Below, one piece after another: positions 26,284-34,982 of a DNA stretch of 64,000 nt. Position 1 is the stretch's first letter. Every line of letters begins with the position of its first letter. The notes under the pieces are model-generated. The model did not search any database. It had not been told where the DNA came from and worked only from the letters and a program-made list of their open reading frames with translations. The position numbers and the translations under genes are program-made. This stretch comes from Streptomyces griseoruber (lineage in GTDB: Bacteria; Actinomycetota; Actinomycetes; Streptomycetales; Streptomycetaceae), in NCBI RefSeq assembly GCF_001514205.1, contig NZ_KQ948766.1, forward strand, positions 341,215 through 405,214. Direction: 5' to 3'.

Positions 26284-26319
26284 AGGATGGCTTCCTGTCA
26301 GAGCACAGGAGGCCATCCT
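26284..26319 (+). promoter_or_regulatory. hairpin that encloses the ribosome-binding site
   Basis: AGGATGGC-T-TCCTGT (26284-26298) pairs with ACAGGA-G-GCCATCCT (26305-26319): 14 Watson-Crick pairs and one G-U, with a 6-base loop. The right arm holds the AGGAGG ribosome site, and the ATG follows one base after the stem. If this stem is present in the mRNA it would block translation. If transcription starts near 26295, as the TAGGAT box suggests, much of the left arm would be missing and the stem could act as DNA instead. Confidence 0.6.
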
Positions 26320-26320
26320 C

Positions 26321-26761
26321 ATGTACGAGCCGAACCGCACCCCTTCCTCGCACAAGGGGTCCGTCCACAGCACGATGGCCGGCACCACGTCCGACTTCCC
26401 CCACCGCTCCCGCGAGGAGGAGCTGGACATCCAGCTCGCCGGACATCTCTCGGCCCTGCTCGCCGTCACCGACGAGCTGCGCGGGCCGGCCCCGTCCGCC
26501 GACCTCGACGGCGCGGCCGCACGGCTCGCCCAGCAGGTGACCCGGCTGCGGGGCGGACGGACACCGGCCCGCGCGGCCACCTCCGCCGCCCGCGAGTCCC
26601 GGCTCGCGGCACTGCACCAGCGGGCGCACTCCCTCGCGGGCCGCGCCCTGGTCGTCGCCGCGTCCCGCGCGGACACCAAGGCGGCGATCCTCGCGGCGGA
26701 GCGCATGGAAGCCCATGCCGCCGCGCTGGCGGAGGAGCAGGAGCTGAGCACCGCCGGCTGA
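26321..26761 (+). CDS. small Ala-rich helical protein, unknown function
   Basis: The 146-residue protein has a basic N-terminus (MYEPNRTPSSHKGSVHSTMAG) and then is almost all helix (REEELDIQLAGHLSALLAVTDELRG, LDGAAARLAQQVTRLRGG, AALHQRAHSLAGRALVVAASRADTKAAILAAERMEAHAAALAEEQ), suggesting a helical bundle or coiled coil. No membrane segment or motif. ATG 26321 follows AGGAGG held inside a strong hairpin, and a palindrome lies just upstream, so expression seems tightly controlled. No family recognised. Confidence 0.7.
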   Translation: MYEPNRTPSSHKGSVHSTMAGTTSDFPHRSREEELDIQLAGHLSALLAVTDELRGPAPSADLDGAAARLAQQVTRLRGGRTPARAATSAARESRLAALHQRAHSLAGRALVVAASRADTKAAILAAERMEAHAAALAEEQELSTAG

Positions 26762-26917
26762 CCCTGCGGGGTCCCCCTACGGCCCCGGTCCGCGTGCACC
26801 CGCAGCGACGCGCGGACCGGGCGCCATATTTTTTGCCCGCCTGCATTCGGGTGGACTGCGCGCCCGGCGTGCCCGCGCACACCTGCGCCACAAGCACCGC
26901 CTCGTAACGTCGATGCG

Positions 26918-27541
26918 GTGAAACGCAGGCAATTGTTGGTAGTGCTCTCCGGTGCGGCTGCAGTTGCCACCGGATTGCTGTCGTGGTCGGTCGTCGCCTG
27001 TGCGGCGGCGCTCTCGGACAACGGAATGCGGCCCTCGTCGGAGCGGACTCCCCCGAGCGCCGACGCCCTGCTGCAAGCGGGCATCGCGGCGCAGCAGAAC
27101 GACGATCCCCAAGGGGCCTCCCGGTTCTACGGCGTGGTCCTCACCATGGACCCGCGGAACAAGGCCGCCTGGTACAACCTGGGCGTCATCGCGCACCAGG
27201 ACGGCCGGACCGCCGATGCCCGCAGGGCCTACGAAAAGGCCCTGAAAATCGATCCGGCGTTTCCCTCGGCCCTGTACAACGAGGCGCTCCTGCTGAAGTC
27301 GAGCGATCCCGATCTCGCGATGGGACTTCTGGAACGCGCCGTCGGCGCCGATCCGCAGGCGGCCACCGCCCATCTGGAGCTGGGGGATCTCTGGGTCCGC
27401 AAGCACCGGGACCGGGAGGCCGCCGAGGAATTCCGCAGTGCGGTGGCGGCCGACCCCGCACTCCTTTCCCAGGTACCGGAGTCCTTCCGGGATTCCCTGC
27501 GCCCCGCACCCGCCCCGAGCCCGGCAGGGAGTCCCCGATGA
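26918..27541 (+). CDS. TPR protein with N-terminal signal or anchor
   Basis: The 207-residue protein has an N-terminal hydrophobic segment (LLVVLSGAAAVATGLLSWSVVACAAAL, possible lipobox-like Cys near residue 28) followed by three to four tetratricopeptide repeats (ADALLQAGIAAQQNDDPQGASRFYGVVLTMDP, NKAAWYNLGVIAHQDGRTADARRAYEKALKIDP, PSALYNEALLLKSSDPDLAMGLLERAVGADP, ATAHLELGDLWVRKHRDREAAEEFRSAVAADP). It probably scaffolds other envelope proteins. Its stop overlaps the ATG of the glycosyltransferase (ATGA at 27538-27541), so the two are coupled. GTG start. Confidence 0.85.
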   Translation: MKRRQLLVVLSGAAAVATGLLSWSVVACAAALSDNGMRPSSERTPPSADALLQAGIAAQQNDDPQGASRFYGVVLTMDPRNKAAWYNLGVIAHQDGRTADARRAYEKALKIDPAFPSALYNEALLLKSSDPDLAMGLLERAVGADPQAATAHLELGDLWVRKHRDREAAEEFRSAVAADPALLSQVPESFRDSLRPAPAPSPAGSPR

Positions 27542-28776
27542 CGACGAGCGACCGGACCGTACGGGTGCTGGCCGTGTACACCCTGGTGGCGACCGCCCTC
27601 GCGGCCCGGGTCTTCCTGCTGCCCTACCAGTCGGGTGACTTCATCACCTTCCTCGACCCCTGGTATCGGCACCTGGAGAGCCACGGCGGGTTCGCCGCCC
27701 TCGCCGACCCCGGCTTCTCCGACTACAACGTGCCCTACCTCTATCTGCTCGCCGGGCTGACCTATCTGCCCGTGTCGGCGCTGGCCGGCATCAAGTGGAT
27801 CTCGATCCTGTCCGACCTGGCGCTGGCGTACTGCGCCTTCCGGATCGTGGCCCGGCTGCGGCCCGCCTCCGCCTGGGCGGCCTACGGCGCGGCGGCGGCG
27901 GTGCTCCTGCTGCCCACCGTCGTCACCAACAGCGGCTGGTGGGGGCAGTGCGACAGTGTCTACACGGTCTTCCTTCTCGGCGGGATCCACCAGTTGCTGA
28001 GCCGGCGGCCGTGGTGGGCGTGCGCCTTCTTCGGGATCGCGCTGGCGGTCAAGTTCCAGGCCGTGTTCCTCTTCCCGTTCCTGCTGGTCATGGTGGTGCT
28101 GGGACGGGTGCCGTGGCGGAGCCTGCTGGCGATCCCCGGGGCGTACCTCGCCCTCGACGTGCCGGCACTGCTGCTCGGCGCCGATCCCTGGCGGCTGCTG
28201 ACGGTCTACGCCCGGCAGACGGGGACGTACCAGTTGCTGTCCCTGCACGCACCGTCCGTCTACGAGTTCGTCTCGGTGCCCGGGGACACCGGTCCGGTCC
28301 GCACGGCGGGTGTGCTGGTCGCCGGGGTGGTGGTGACGGCCCTGGTCGGGCTCACGGCCTGGACCCTGCGGAGCGGCCGGTCCGGCGCGCCGGACCCCGC
28401 CCCCGCCACGCCTGGGCTCACGGACACCCGGATCGTGCTGCTGGCCGCCTGCTCCTCGGTCCTGGTGCCGTTCCTGCTGCCCTCGATGCACGAGCGGTAC
28501 TTCTACCTCGCGGACGTGCTCACGGTGGTGGCCGCGTTCGTCCTGCCCCGGCAGCTCTGGTACGTACCGGTGCTGGTGCAGCTCGCCTCGTTCGGCAGCT
28601 ATCTGGTGGTCGTCAACGCGACCCTGGCCCCGTATCTGTCCATGGCCGCGCACGGTGCGCTGATGCTGCTGGCGGTGGTGGCCGTACTCCGCACCGCCGT
28701 CCTCGAACTGCGGCGCCCGCCCGGCGCGCCCGCGCCGCTCGTCAGCCCGACCGCGGCCGAGCCGGCCCGGACGTGA
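27538..28776 (+). CDS. integral-membrane glycosyltransferase (mannosyltransferase-like)
   Basis: This 412-residue protein has about ten membrane segments. Near the N-terminus, in the first outside loop, is an acidic pair in GDFITFLDPWYRHLES, and later NSGWWGQCDSVYTVF and LPSMHERYFYLADVLTV. This pattern belongs to polyprenyl-phosphate-sugar-using GT-C enzymes (PMT/GT87-like). It would transfer a sugar on the outer face of the membrane. The TPR gene is translationally coupled upstream. Its last 35 bases overlap the convergent GT2 gene. Confidence 0.82.
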   Translation: MTTSDRTVRVLAVYTLVATALAARVFLLPYQSGDFITFLDPWYRHLESHGGFAALADPGFSDYNVPYLYLLAGLTYLPVSALAGIKWISILSDLALAYCAFRIVARLRPASAWAAYGAAAAVLLLPTVVTNSGWWGQCDSVYTVFLLGGIHQLLSRRPWWACAFFGIALAVKFQAVFLFPFLLVMVVLGRVPWRSLLAIPGAYLALDVPALLLGADPWRLLTVYARQTGTYQLLSLHAPSVYEFVSVPGDTGPVRTAGVLVAGVVVTALVGLTAWTLRSGRSGAPDPAPATPGLTDTRIVLLAACSSVLVPFLLPSMHERYFYLADVLTVVAAFVLPRQLWYVPVLVQLASFGSYLVVVNATLAPYLSMAAHGALMLLAVVAVLRTAVLELRRPPGAPAPLVSPTAAEPART

Positions 28777-29746
28777 CCGGCGGCCCGGGCGTGACCGCCG
28801 CGCCCGGGGCGACGGCCGCGGCGGTGTCGTCGGCGACGTAGTAGGTCGGCCGCCGCTGCACGGCGGTGTAGATGCGGCCGATGTACTCGCCGACCACCCC
28901 CAGGCAGATGAGCTGGACGGAGCCGACGAAGAGCACCGCGATGATCAGGGAGGTCCAGCCGCGGGTGGTGTCGCCCGCGGCGTACACGGCCAGGGTGTAC
29001 GCCACCATGCCGAGGCAGACGGCGAAGGCGAGCACACCGAGCCAGACGGCGAGCCGCAGCGGGGCGACGGAGAAGCCGATGACGCTGTCGACCGCGAGCA
29101 GGACCATCTTGCGCAGGGGGTACTTGGTGCGGCCGGCGACACGGGGGTCCCGGCGGTAGGTGATCTCCCCGCTGGGGAAGCCGAACCAGGGCATGAGCAG
29201 CCGGTAGACCTGCGGCTGGTCGGGCAGGGCCTTCAGGGCGTCGAGGGCCTCGCGCGACAGCAGCCGGAAGTCGCCCGCCTGGGCCGAGACATGACCGCCG
29301 ACCACCCGGCGCACGAGCCAGTAGTAGGCGCCGGCGGTACGGCGTTTGAAGCCGGTGTCGCTGGAGCGGTTGCCGCGCACGCCGTAGACGATGTCGAGGT
29401 GCCGGGAGCGGGCCAGGGCGAGCATCTCGGGGATCTTCTCCGGGGGATCCTGGAGGTCGGCGTCGAGGCTCGCGGTGTAGTGGCCGCGGGCGTGGTGCAG
29501 CCCGGCGGTCAGCGCGGCCTGGTGTCCGCTGTTGCGGCGCAGCCGCACCACCCGCAGCTCGGGCCAGTCGGCGCGCAGCCGGGTGAGTTGACCGGCCGTC
29601 CCGTCCGTGGAACCGTCGTCGACGGCGACCACCTCGTACGTCTCGCCCGTCCCGTCGAGCACCGGCCGCAGCCGCTCCGCCAGGGCCGGAAGTGCCTCTT
29701 CCTCGTTGAACACCGGAATCACGACCGACAGTTCGACTGATGACAT
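28742..29746 (-). CDS. GT2-family polyprenyl-phosphate sugar synthase
   Basis: The 334-residue protein has a GT-A domain (LSVVIPVFNEEEALP, VAVDDGSTDGT, SLDADLQDPPEKIPEML with the metal-binding DxD, AGDFRLLSREA) followed by two membrane segments (VAPLRLAVWLGVLAFAVCLGMVAYTLAVY and SLIIAVLFVGSVQLICLGVVGEYIG) as in DPM1/GtrB. It makes a lipid-linked sugar at the inner face of the membrane for use by a GT-C enzyme. It is convergent with such an enzyme and divergent from a GtrA gene, so the four genes likely work together. Its 3' end overlaps the neighbour by 35 bases. Confidence 0.92.
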   Translation of the reverse strand: MSSVELSVVIPVFNEEEALPALAERLRPVLDGTGETYEVVAVDDGSTDGTAGQLTRLRADWPELRVVRLRRNSGHQAALTAGLHHARGHYTASLDADLQDPPEKIPEMLALARSRHLDIVYGVRGNRSSDTGFKRRTAGAYYWLVRRVVGGHVSAQAGDFRLLSREALDALKALPDQPQVYRLLMPWFGFPSGEITYRRDPRVAGRTKYPLRKMVLLAVDSVIGFSVAPLRLAVWLGVLAFAVCLGMVAYTLAVYAAGDTTRGWTSLIIAVLFVGSVQLICLGVVGEYIGRIYTAVQRRPTYYVADDTAAAVAPGAAVTPGPPVTSGPARPRSG

Positions 29747-29767
29747 GCGGACCCCAGCCCAATGCTC

Positions 29768-29800
29768 ACTTACGGTAGTATTTGCTTACTTACCGTACAA
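29768..29800. promoter_or_regulatory. divergent promoter region with paired TACNGTA elements
   Basis: TACGGTA (29771-29777) and TACCGTA (29791-29797) are inverted copies of each other and, within ACTTACNGTA, also form a direct repeat exactly 20 bases (two helical turns) apart. A -10 TACAAT (29795-29800) for gtrA overlaps the right copy. The arrangement suggests a dimer-of-dimers repressor (TetR-like) that would control both the GtrA and GT2 genes. Confidence 0.55.
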
Positions 29801-29807
29801 TGCTGGA

Positions 29808-30236
29808 ATGGCTCAGCGCGTAGAGACACACGCACCCCGTACCACAGGGGTCGCCCGGCAGCTTCCCGTGTTCGCGGTCATCGGCGTGCTGTCCACGCTG
29901 GCCCATCTCGGGCTGTTCACGGCGCTGCGGCCGGTGCTCGACGCCCAGCTCGCCAACCTGGTCGCGCTCTTCGCCACGGCCGTGGCGAACACCGCGGCCA
30001 ACCGCCGGTTCACCTTCCGGGTCCGCGGCAGGGAGGGGGTCGCCCGGCATCAGCTCCAGGGGCTGGTGGCCTTCCTCGCGGGGCTCGCGCTCAGCAGCGG
30101 CGCCCTCGCCCTGGTGCACCGGATGGTGTCGGACACTCCGCGTGTGGAGATCGCCGCGCTGGTCGTGGCCAACGGGACGGCGACGGTCCTGCGTTTCACG
30201 CTGCTGCGGTGGTGGGTCTTCGCGAAGGCCGCCTGA
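29808..30236 (+). CDS. GtrA-family membrane protein (flippase-like)
   Basis: The 142-residue protein has four membrane segments (PVFAVIGVLSTLAHLGLFTAL, LANLVALFATAVANTAANRRFTF with the conserved NRRFTFR, LVAFLAGLALSSGALALVH, IAALVVANGTATVLRFTLLRWWVF). GtrA proteins move polyprenyl-phosphate sugars across the membrane or anchor the GT2 partner. It diverges from the GT2 gene over a 60-base region with a paired operator. The ATG at 29808 is only 8 bases from the -10, so the mRNA may be nearly leaderless. Confidence 0.9.
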   Translation: MAQRVETHAPRTTGVARQLPVFAVIGVLSTLAHLGLFTALRPVLDAQLANLVALFATAVANTAANRRFTFRVRGREGVARHQLQGLVAFLAGLALSSGALALVHRMVSDTPRVEIAALVVANGTATVLRFTLLRWWVFAKAA

Positions 30237-30246
30237 AACGGGCGAA

Positions 30247-30324
30247 GGCCTGTCGCCGCCTCCCCGTCGGGGCGGACGGGGTGGTGACGACAGGCCCGTG
30301 GTTGCGCACGCCGTTGTGCGCAAC
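30247..30324. terminator. two hairpins between convergent gtrA and pckG
   Basis: The first hairpin has arms GGCCTGTCG (30247-30255) and CGACAGGCC (30288-30296), with inner pairing between. The second is a perfect 9-bp stem, GTTGCGCAC (30301-30309) and GTGCGCAAC (30316-30324), with a 6-base loop. Neither has a T tract, as is usual in Streptomyces. They probably end transcription from both sides. Confidence 0.65.
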
Positions 30325-30428
30325 CTCGCCGGTCCGGTGGTGCGGATGGTGCTGTCACCGCGGCCGGCCGTGACGATATTGCTGGTCAGGGCTCGATCGG
30401 CAGCCGGCCGCGGCGTTCGTGGAGGGCG

Positions 30429-32252
30429 TCAGCCCAGGCGCTGCACCAGGGCGCGGTACTCGTCCCACAGTTCCTTCGGGGTGTGGTCGCCGAAGGTGTT
30501 GAGGTGCTCGGGGACCAGGGCGGCCTCCTCGCGCCAGACCTCCTTGTCGACCGTGAGCAGGAACTCGAGATCGGCGTCGGCCAGTTCGAGGCCCTTGGTG
30601 TCCAGGGCGCCCTTGGCCGGCAGGATGCCGATCGGGGTCTCGACGCCCTCGGCCCTGCCGTCCAGCCGCTCGACGATCCACTTCAGGACGCGGCTGTTCT
30701 CGCCGAAGCCAGGCCAGACGAACTTGCCCTCGTCGTTCTTGCGGAACCAGTTGACGTAGTAGATCTTCGGGAGTTTCGCCTGGTCCCTGCCCTTGGCGAC
30801 CTCGACCCAGTGACCCATGTAGTCGCCCATGTTGTAGCCGCAGAACGGCAGCATGGCGAACGGGTCGCGGCGCAGCTCGCCGACCTTGCCCTCGGCGGCG
30901 GCGGTCTTCTCGGAGGCGACGTTCGCGCCGAGGAAGACACCGTGGTTCCAGTCGAAGGACTCCGTCACCAGCGGGACCGCGCTCGCGCGCCGGCCGCCGA
31001 AGAGGATCGCCGAGATCGGCACGCCCCTGGGGTCCTCCCATTCGGGCGCGATGATCGGGCACTGCGAGGCCGGGACGGTGAAGCGGGCGTTGGGGTGGGC
31101 GGCCGGGACGTCCGAGGACGAGGTCCAGTCGTTGCCCTTCCAGTCGGTGAGGTGGGCCGGGGTCTCCTCCGTCATGCCCTCCCACCAGATGTCGTTGTCG
31201 TCGGTGAGGGCGACGTTGGTGAAGACGGAGTTGCCCCACAGCGTCTTCATCGCGTTGGCGTTGGTGTGCTCGCCGGTGCCGGGCGCGACGCCGAAGAAGC
31301 CGGCCTCGGGGTTGATCGCGTACAGGCGGCCGTCCTCGCCGAAGCGCATCCAGGCGATGTCGTCGCCGATCGTCTCGACGGTCCAGCCGGAGATGGTGGG
31401 CTCCAGCATGGCGAGGTTGGTCTTGCCGCAGGCGGAGGGGAAGGCGGCCGCGACGTACTTCGACTCGCCCTGCGGCGGGGTGAGCTTGAGGATCAGCATG
31501 TGCTCGGCGAGCCAGCCCTCGTCACGGGCCATGACGGAGGCGATGCGCAGGGCGTAGCACTTCTTGCCGAGCAGGGCGTTGCCGCCGTAGCCGGAGCCGA
31601 AGGACCAGATCTCGCGGCTCTCGGGGAAGTGCGAGATGTACTTGGTGGAGTTGCACGGCCACGGAACGTCCGCCTGGCCCTCGGCCAGGGGCGCGCCGAG
31701 GGTGTGCACGGCCTTGACGAAGAAGCCGTCGGAGCCGAGCTCGTCGAGGACGGGCTGTCCCATGCGGGTCATGGTGCGCATGGAGACCGCGACGTAGGCG
31801 GAGTCGGTGATCTCGACGCCGATCGCGGAGAGGTCGGAGCCGAGGGGGCCCATGCAGAACGGCACGACGTACATCGTCCGGCCGCGCATCGAGCCGCGGA
31901 AGATGCCGTTCTCGCCGGCGAAGATCTCCCGCATCTCGGCGGGGGCCTTCCAGTGGTTCGTGGGACCGGCGTCCTCCTCCTTCTCGGAGCAGATGAACGT
32001 CCGGTCCTCGACCCGCGCGACATCGGTCGGGTCGGAAGCGGCGTAGTAGGAGTTGGGGCGCTTGATCGGGTCGAGCCTGCGGAAGGTGCCCTTCTCGACG
32101 AGCTCCCCGCACAGGCGCTCGTACTCGGCCTCGGATCCGTCACACCAGACCACGCTGTCCGGCTGTGTCAGTTCGGCGATCTCGTTGACCCACGAGATCA
32201 GTTCCTGGTGGTTGGTCGGGATGACAGTGGGAGCCGCGATGTCGCGCGCCAC
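30429..32252 (-). CDS. pckG: phosphoenolpyruvate carboxykinase (GTP)
   Basis: The 607-residue enzyme is full length for the GTP-dependent class. Visible: substrate loop [40 protein letters not shown], kinase-1a P-loop [14 protein letters not shown], metal region GDDIAWM, and FSRNxxE-like region [13 protein letters not shown]. It converts oxaloacetate plus GTP to phosphoenolpyruvate and CO2, the entry to gluconeogenesis. Single gene, ending toward the gtrA terminators. ATG at 32252 preceded by GGAGCG. Confidence 0.98.
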   Translation of the reverse strand: MARDIAAPTVIPTNHQELISWVNEIAELTQPDSVVWCDGSEAEYERLCGELVEKGTFRRLDPIKRPNSYYAASDPTDVARVEDRTFICSEKEEDAGPTNHWKAPAEMREIFAGENGIFRGSMRGRTMYVVPFCMGPLGSDLSAIGVEITDSAYVAVSMRTMTRMGQPVLDELGSDGFFVKAVHTLGAPLAEGQADVPWPCNSTKYISHFPESREIWSFGSGYGGNALLGKKCYALRIASVMARDEGWLAEHMLILKLTPPQGESKYVAAAFPSACGKTNLAMLEPTISGWTVETIGDDIAWMRFGEDGRLYAINPEAGFFGVAPGTGEHTNANAMKTLWGNSVFTNVALTDDNDIWWEGMTEETPAHLTDWKGNDWTSSSDVPAAHPNARFTVPASQCPIIAPEWEDPRGVPISAILFGGRRASAVPLVTESFDWNHGVFLGANVASEKTAAAEGKVGELRRDPFAMLPFCGYNMGDYMGHWVEVAKGRDQAKLPKIYYVNWFRKNDEGKFVWPGFGENSRVLKWIVERLDGRAEGVETPIGILPAKGALDTKGLELADADLEFLLTVDKEVWREEAALVPEHLNTFGDHTPKELWDEYRALVQRLG

Positions 32253-32589
32253 GATCGCTCCTAGATGAGGGGTTTTTTGTTGGAGGCCCCGTGGGGGCTG
32301 CGGCCCGGATGCCCGGCGACTGGATCTTCAGCGCTCATCCGGTGCCGACCGCACTCATCTGATCATCCGACGCTCGCGCCCATCTGTCCAGAAGGCGTCA
32401 CAGGTGAGCAGAGTGAGGATCGCCACGCATAACCACGCTTCTTTGCGTCCACTTGACGTTCAACAGAAGATTCTTTTGAATGAACCTTTTACGGCTTCTG
32501 GTGCAGGACCGTGAGATGATGGCCACTCTTCGCCCCTGAACCGGCAGGACTGATCCGTAACTTACGGCTCCGTAGGTACGATTCCGCCT
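32253..32589. promoter_or_regulatory. divergent promoter region of pckG and the hemolysin III gene
   Basis: In this 337-base gap the plus strand has TTGACG (32453-32458) and TTGAAT (32476-32481) 17 bases apart. Closer to the hemolysin III gene is a palindrome CCGTAA-C-TTACGG (32555-32567) followed by a -10-like TACGAT (32577-32582), which would start transcription at or one or two bases before ATG 32590, i.e. a leaderless mRNA. No clear pckG promoter was found on the minus strand. No ORF is supported here. Confidence 0.5.
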
Positions 32590-33303
32590 ATGACTGCGCC
32601 CGTCCCCGACGCGCCCACGGACACGCCGGCCGCCGGCCGCGGTCCCGCCGCGCTCTCCCTGTCGCAAGAGATCAAGCCCAAGCTCCGCGGCTGGCTGCAT
32701 CTCGGCATGTTCCCGGCCGCGCTGATCGCGGGCCTGGTCCTCACCGCCCTCGCGGACTCCACCCGGGGCCGGATCGCCTGCGGGATCTACGCGCTCACCG
32801 CCTGCCTGCTGTTCGGCGTGAGCGCGCTGTACCACCGGGGCAACTGGAACGCGCGCATGGACGGCATCCTGCGCCGCCTCGACCACGCCAACATCTTCCT
32901 GATCATCGCGGGCACCTACACCCCGCTGACCCTGCTGCTCCTGCCGGAGACCAAGGGCCTGTGGCTGCTGTGGGGCATCTGGGGCGCGGCGCTCGCGGGC
33001 ATCGCCTTCCGGGTGTTCTGGGTCGGCGCCCCGCGCTGGCTCTACACCCCCTGCTACATCGCGATGGGCTGGGCGGCCGTCTTCTTCCTGCCGGACTTCA
33101 TGCGCACCGGCGGTATCGCGGTGCTGGTCCTGGTCGTCGTCGGCGGGCTCCTCTACAGCGCGGGCGGCGTGATCTACGGCATCAAGCGGCCCAACCCGTC
33201 ACCTCGGTGGTTCGGCTTCCACGAGGTCTTCCACACCTTGACGCTGGCCGCGTTCATCGTCCACTACGTCGGCATCTCGCTGGTGGCGTACCAGCACGCG
33301 TAG
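32590..33303 (+). CDS. hemolysin III / PAQR-family membrane protein
   Basis: The 237-residue protein has seven membrane segments and the PAQR metal-site motifs: SALYHRGNWNARMDGILRRLDHANIFLIIAGTYTPL and FGFHEVFHTLTLAAFIVHYVGI. Bacterial members (YqfA, HlyIII) affect membrane lipid and energy state; the reaction is unproven, perhaps a ceramidase-like hydrolase. A possible leaderless promoter with palindrome CCGTAAcTTACGG lies upstream, and a T-tailed terminator follows. Confidence 0.93.
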   Translation: MTAPVPDAPTDTPAAGRGPAALSLSQEIKPKLRGWLHLGMFPAALIAGLVLTALADSTRGRIACGIYALTACLLFGVSALYHRGNWNARMDGILRRLDHANIFLIIAGTYTPLTLLLLPETKGLWLLWGIWGAALAGIAFRVFWVGAPRWLYTPCYIAMGWAAVFFLPDFMRTGGIAVLVLVVVGGLLYSAGGVIYGIKRPNPSPRWFGFHEVFHTLTLAAFIVHYVGISLVAYQHA

Positions 33304-33324
33304 CGTCGGTTTTCAGCCTTCCCA

Positions 33325-33357
33325 GGGCCACGGCTTCCGAGCCGCGGCCCTTTTTTT
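33325..33357 (+). terminator. intrinsic terminator after the hemolysin III gene
   Basis: GGGCCACGGCT-TCCG-AGCCGCGGCCC forms an 11-bp stem with one mismatch and is followed by seven T residues (33351-33357), a classical rho-independent terminator and unusually complete for this high-GC genome. Confidence 0.9.
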
Positions 33358-33383
33358 CGTGCCCGGCGCACCCGTCACGGGAA

Positions 33384-33416
33384 TTGACACTCACTAGGTT
33401 TTGAGAGCTACTCTCA
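33384..33416 (+). promoter_or_regulatory. promoter and TetR-type operator of the MFS exporter operon
   Basis: TTGACA (33384-33389) is followed by TGAGAG-CTA-CTCTCA (33402-33416), a perfect 6-bp inverted repeat spanning the -10 area (TACTCT, 33409-33414). It ends 4 bases before the exporter ATG. The TetR gene downstream is the natural repressor; binding is inferred. Confidence 0.7.
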
Positions 33417-33420
33417 TTTC

Positions 33421-34980
33421 ATGGCTACTGTCACGAACGTTTCCGGGGCGGGACGCGACCCCCGCCGCTGGTGGGCCCTCGCGGCCCTGGTCGCCAGCAT
33501 GCTGACGCTCGGCTTCGACATGACGATCCTCAACGTGGCGCTCCCGACGATGGCGCGCGACCTCGGCGCCACCACCGGCGAGCAGCAGTGGATGGCGGAC
33601 GCCTACGTCGTCGTCTTCGCGGCGCTGATGCTCCCCGCCGGCCTCCTCGGCGACCGCTTCGGCCGCCGCCGGATGCTGATCACCGGACTCGGGATCTTCC
33701 TGGCCGGCTCACTGCTGGGCGCGCTGGCCGACGAGGTGAACTGGGTCGTCGCGGCCCGCGCCTTCATGGGCGTCGGCGGCGCGCTCGTCACCCCGCTCGC
33801 CCTGTCCGTACTGCCCTCGCTCTTCGGCCCCGACGAGCGCACCAAGGCCATCGGCGTGATCTCCGCCGCCTCCGCGCTCGGCCTGCCGCTCGGCCCGATC
33901 ATCGGCGGCTGGCTCCTCGACCACTTCTGGTGGGGCTCGGTCTTCCTGGTCAACGTGCCGATGGCCGCGATCGGCATCACCGCCTGCGTCCTGCTGCTGC
34001 CCGAGACCCGCGACCCCGCCTCCCCCCGGGTCGACACCCTGTCCACCGCGCTCACCGCCACCGGCCTCGGCGCGCTCATCTACGCGATCATCGAGGCGCC
34101 CACCCGCGGCTGGGGCGATCCGCTGGTGCTCGGCATGTTCGGCGCGGCGGTGGCCCTGATCGCCGCTCTGGTGCTGCGCGAGCGGCGCGTCGAGCGGCCG
34201 ATGCTCGACATGGCGCTGCTCGCCGACCGCGGCTTCCTGTTCAACACGCTCGCCGCGACCCTGGTGATGTTCGTCCTGTCCGGCCTGATGTTCGTCCTGC
34301 CCCCGTACCTCCAGGCCGTCCTCGGCAACGACGCGCTCGGCACCGGCGTACGGCTGCTGCCGCTGATGGGCGGTCTGCTGGTCGCCTCCCGGGCCGCCCA
34401 GCCGGTCGTCACCCGGTTCGGCCCGCGGGCCGTCGTCAGCGCCGGCCTGATGGTGCTGGCCTTCGCCGCCCTCCTCGGCACCCGTACGACGGTCGACTCG
34501 GGCTACGGCTTCACCGCGCTCTGGCTGTCGATCACCGGTTTCGGCTTCGGTTTCGCGGTCGTGCCCGCGATGGACGGCGCCCTCGGCGCCCTGCCCGCCG
34601 ACCGGGCCGGCAGCGGCTCCGGGCTGCTGATGACCCTGCGCCAGGTCGGCGCCGCGATCGGGATCGCCCTGCTCGGCTCCCTGCTCTCGGGCGCCTTCCG
34701 CGACCGCCTCGACGTCGCCGGCCTGCCCGCCGGGGCCGCCGACACCGCACGGGACTCGGTCGTCGCCGCGCGCATCGTCGCCGAGCAGGCGGGCTCCGCC
34801 CACCTCGCCGCCTCCGCGAACGACGCGTATGTGCACGGCATGACCCTGGCCCTGCTGGTGTGCGGGATCGCCGCCCTGGTCTCGGCCCTCCTGGCGGCGG
34901 CCTTCCTGCCGGGGACCACGGCGGCCCGCCGCACCGGCAGCCCGCGGCCCGACGTGGCCGCGCACAAGGCGGATGCCTGA
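33421..34980 (+). CDS. DHA2-type MFS multidrug exporter
   Basis: The 519-residue protein has 14 membrane segments, motif A GDRFGRRRMLITG after the second, motif C-like GPIIGGWLLDHFWWGSVFLVNVP, and the EmrB/QacA N-terminus LASMLTLGFDMTILNVALPTMARDLG with the membrane Asp. It exports hydrophobic drugs or dyes using the proton gradient. The TetR gene starts 3 bases after its stop, so they form an operon, controlled by the palindrome upstream. Confidence 0.93.
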   Translation: MATVTNVSGAGRDPRRWWALAALVASMLTLGFDMTILNVALPTMARDLGATTGEQQWMADAYVVVFAALMLPAGLLGDRFGRRRMLITGLGIFLAGSLLGALADEVNWVVAARAFMGVGGALVTPLALSVLPSLFGPDERTKAIGVISAASALGLPLGPIIGGWLLDHFWWGSVFLVNVPMAAIGITACVLLLPETRDPASPRVDTLSTALTATGLGALIYAIIEAPTRGWGDPLVLGMFGAAVALIAALVLRERRVERPMLDMALLADRGFLFNTLAATLVMFVLSGLMFVLPPYLQAVLGNDALGTGVRLLPLMGGLLVASRAAQPVVTRFGPRAVVSAGLMVLAFAALLGTRTTVDSGYGFTALWLSITGFGFGFAVVPAMDGALGALPADRAGSGSGLLMTLRQVGAAIGIALLGSLLSGAFRDRLDVAGLPAGAADTARDSVVAARIVAEQAGSAHLAASANDAYVHGMTLALLVCGIAALVSALLAAAFLPGTTAARRTGSPRPDVAAHKADA

Positions 34981-34982
34981 GA

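Noticed and set aside
30483..32264. Plus-strand frame opposite pckG
   Set aside because: Shadow; pckG is full length and conserved.
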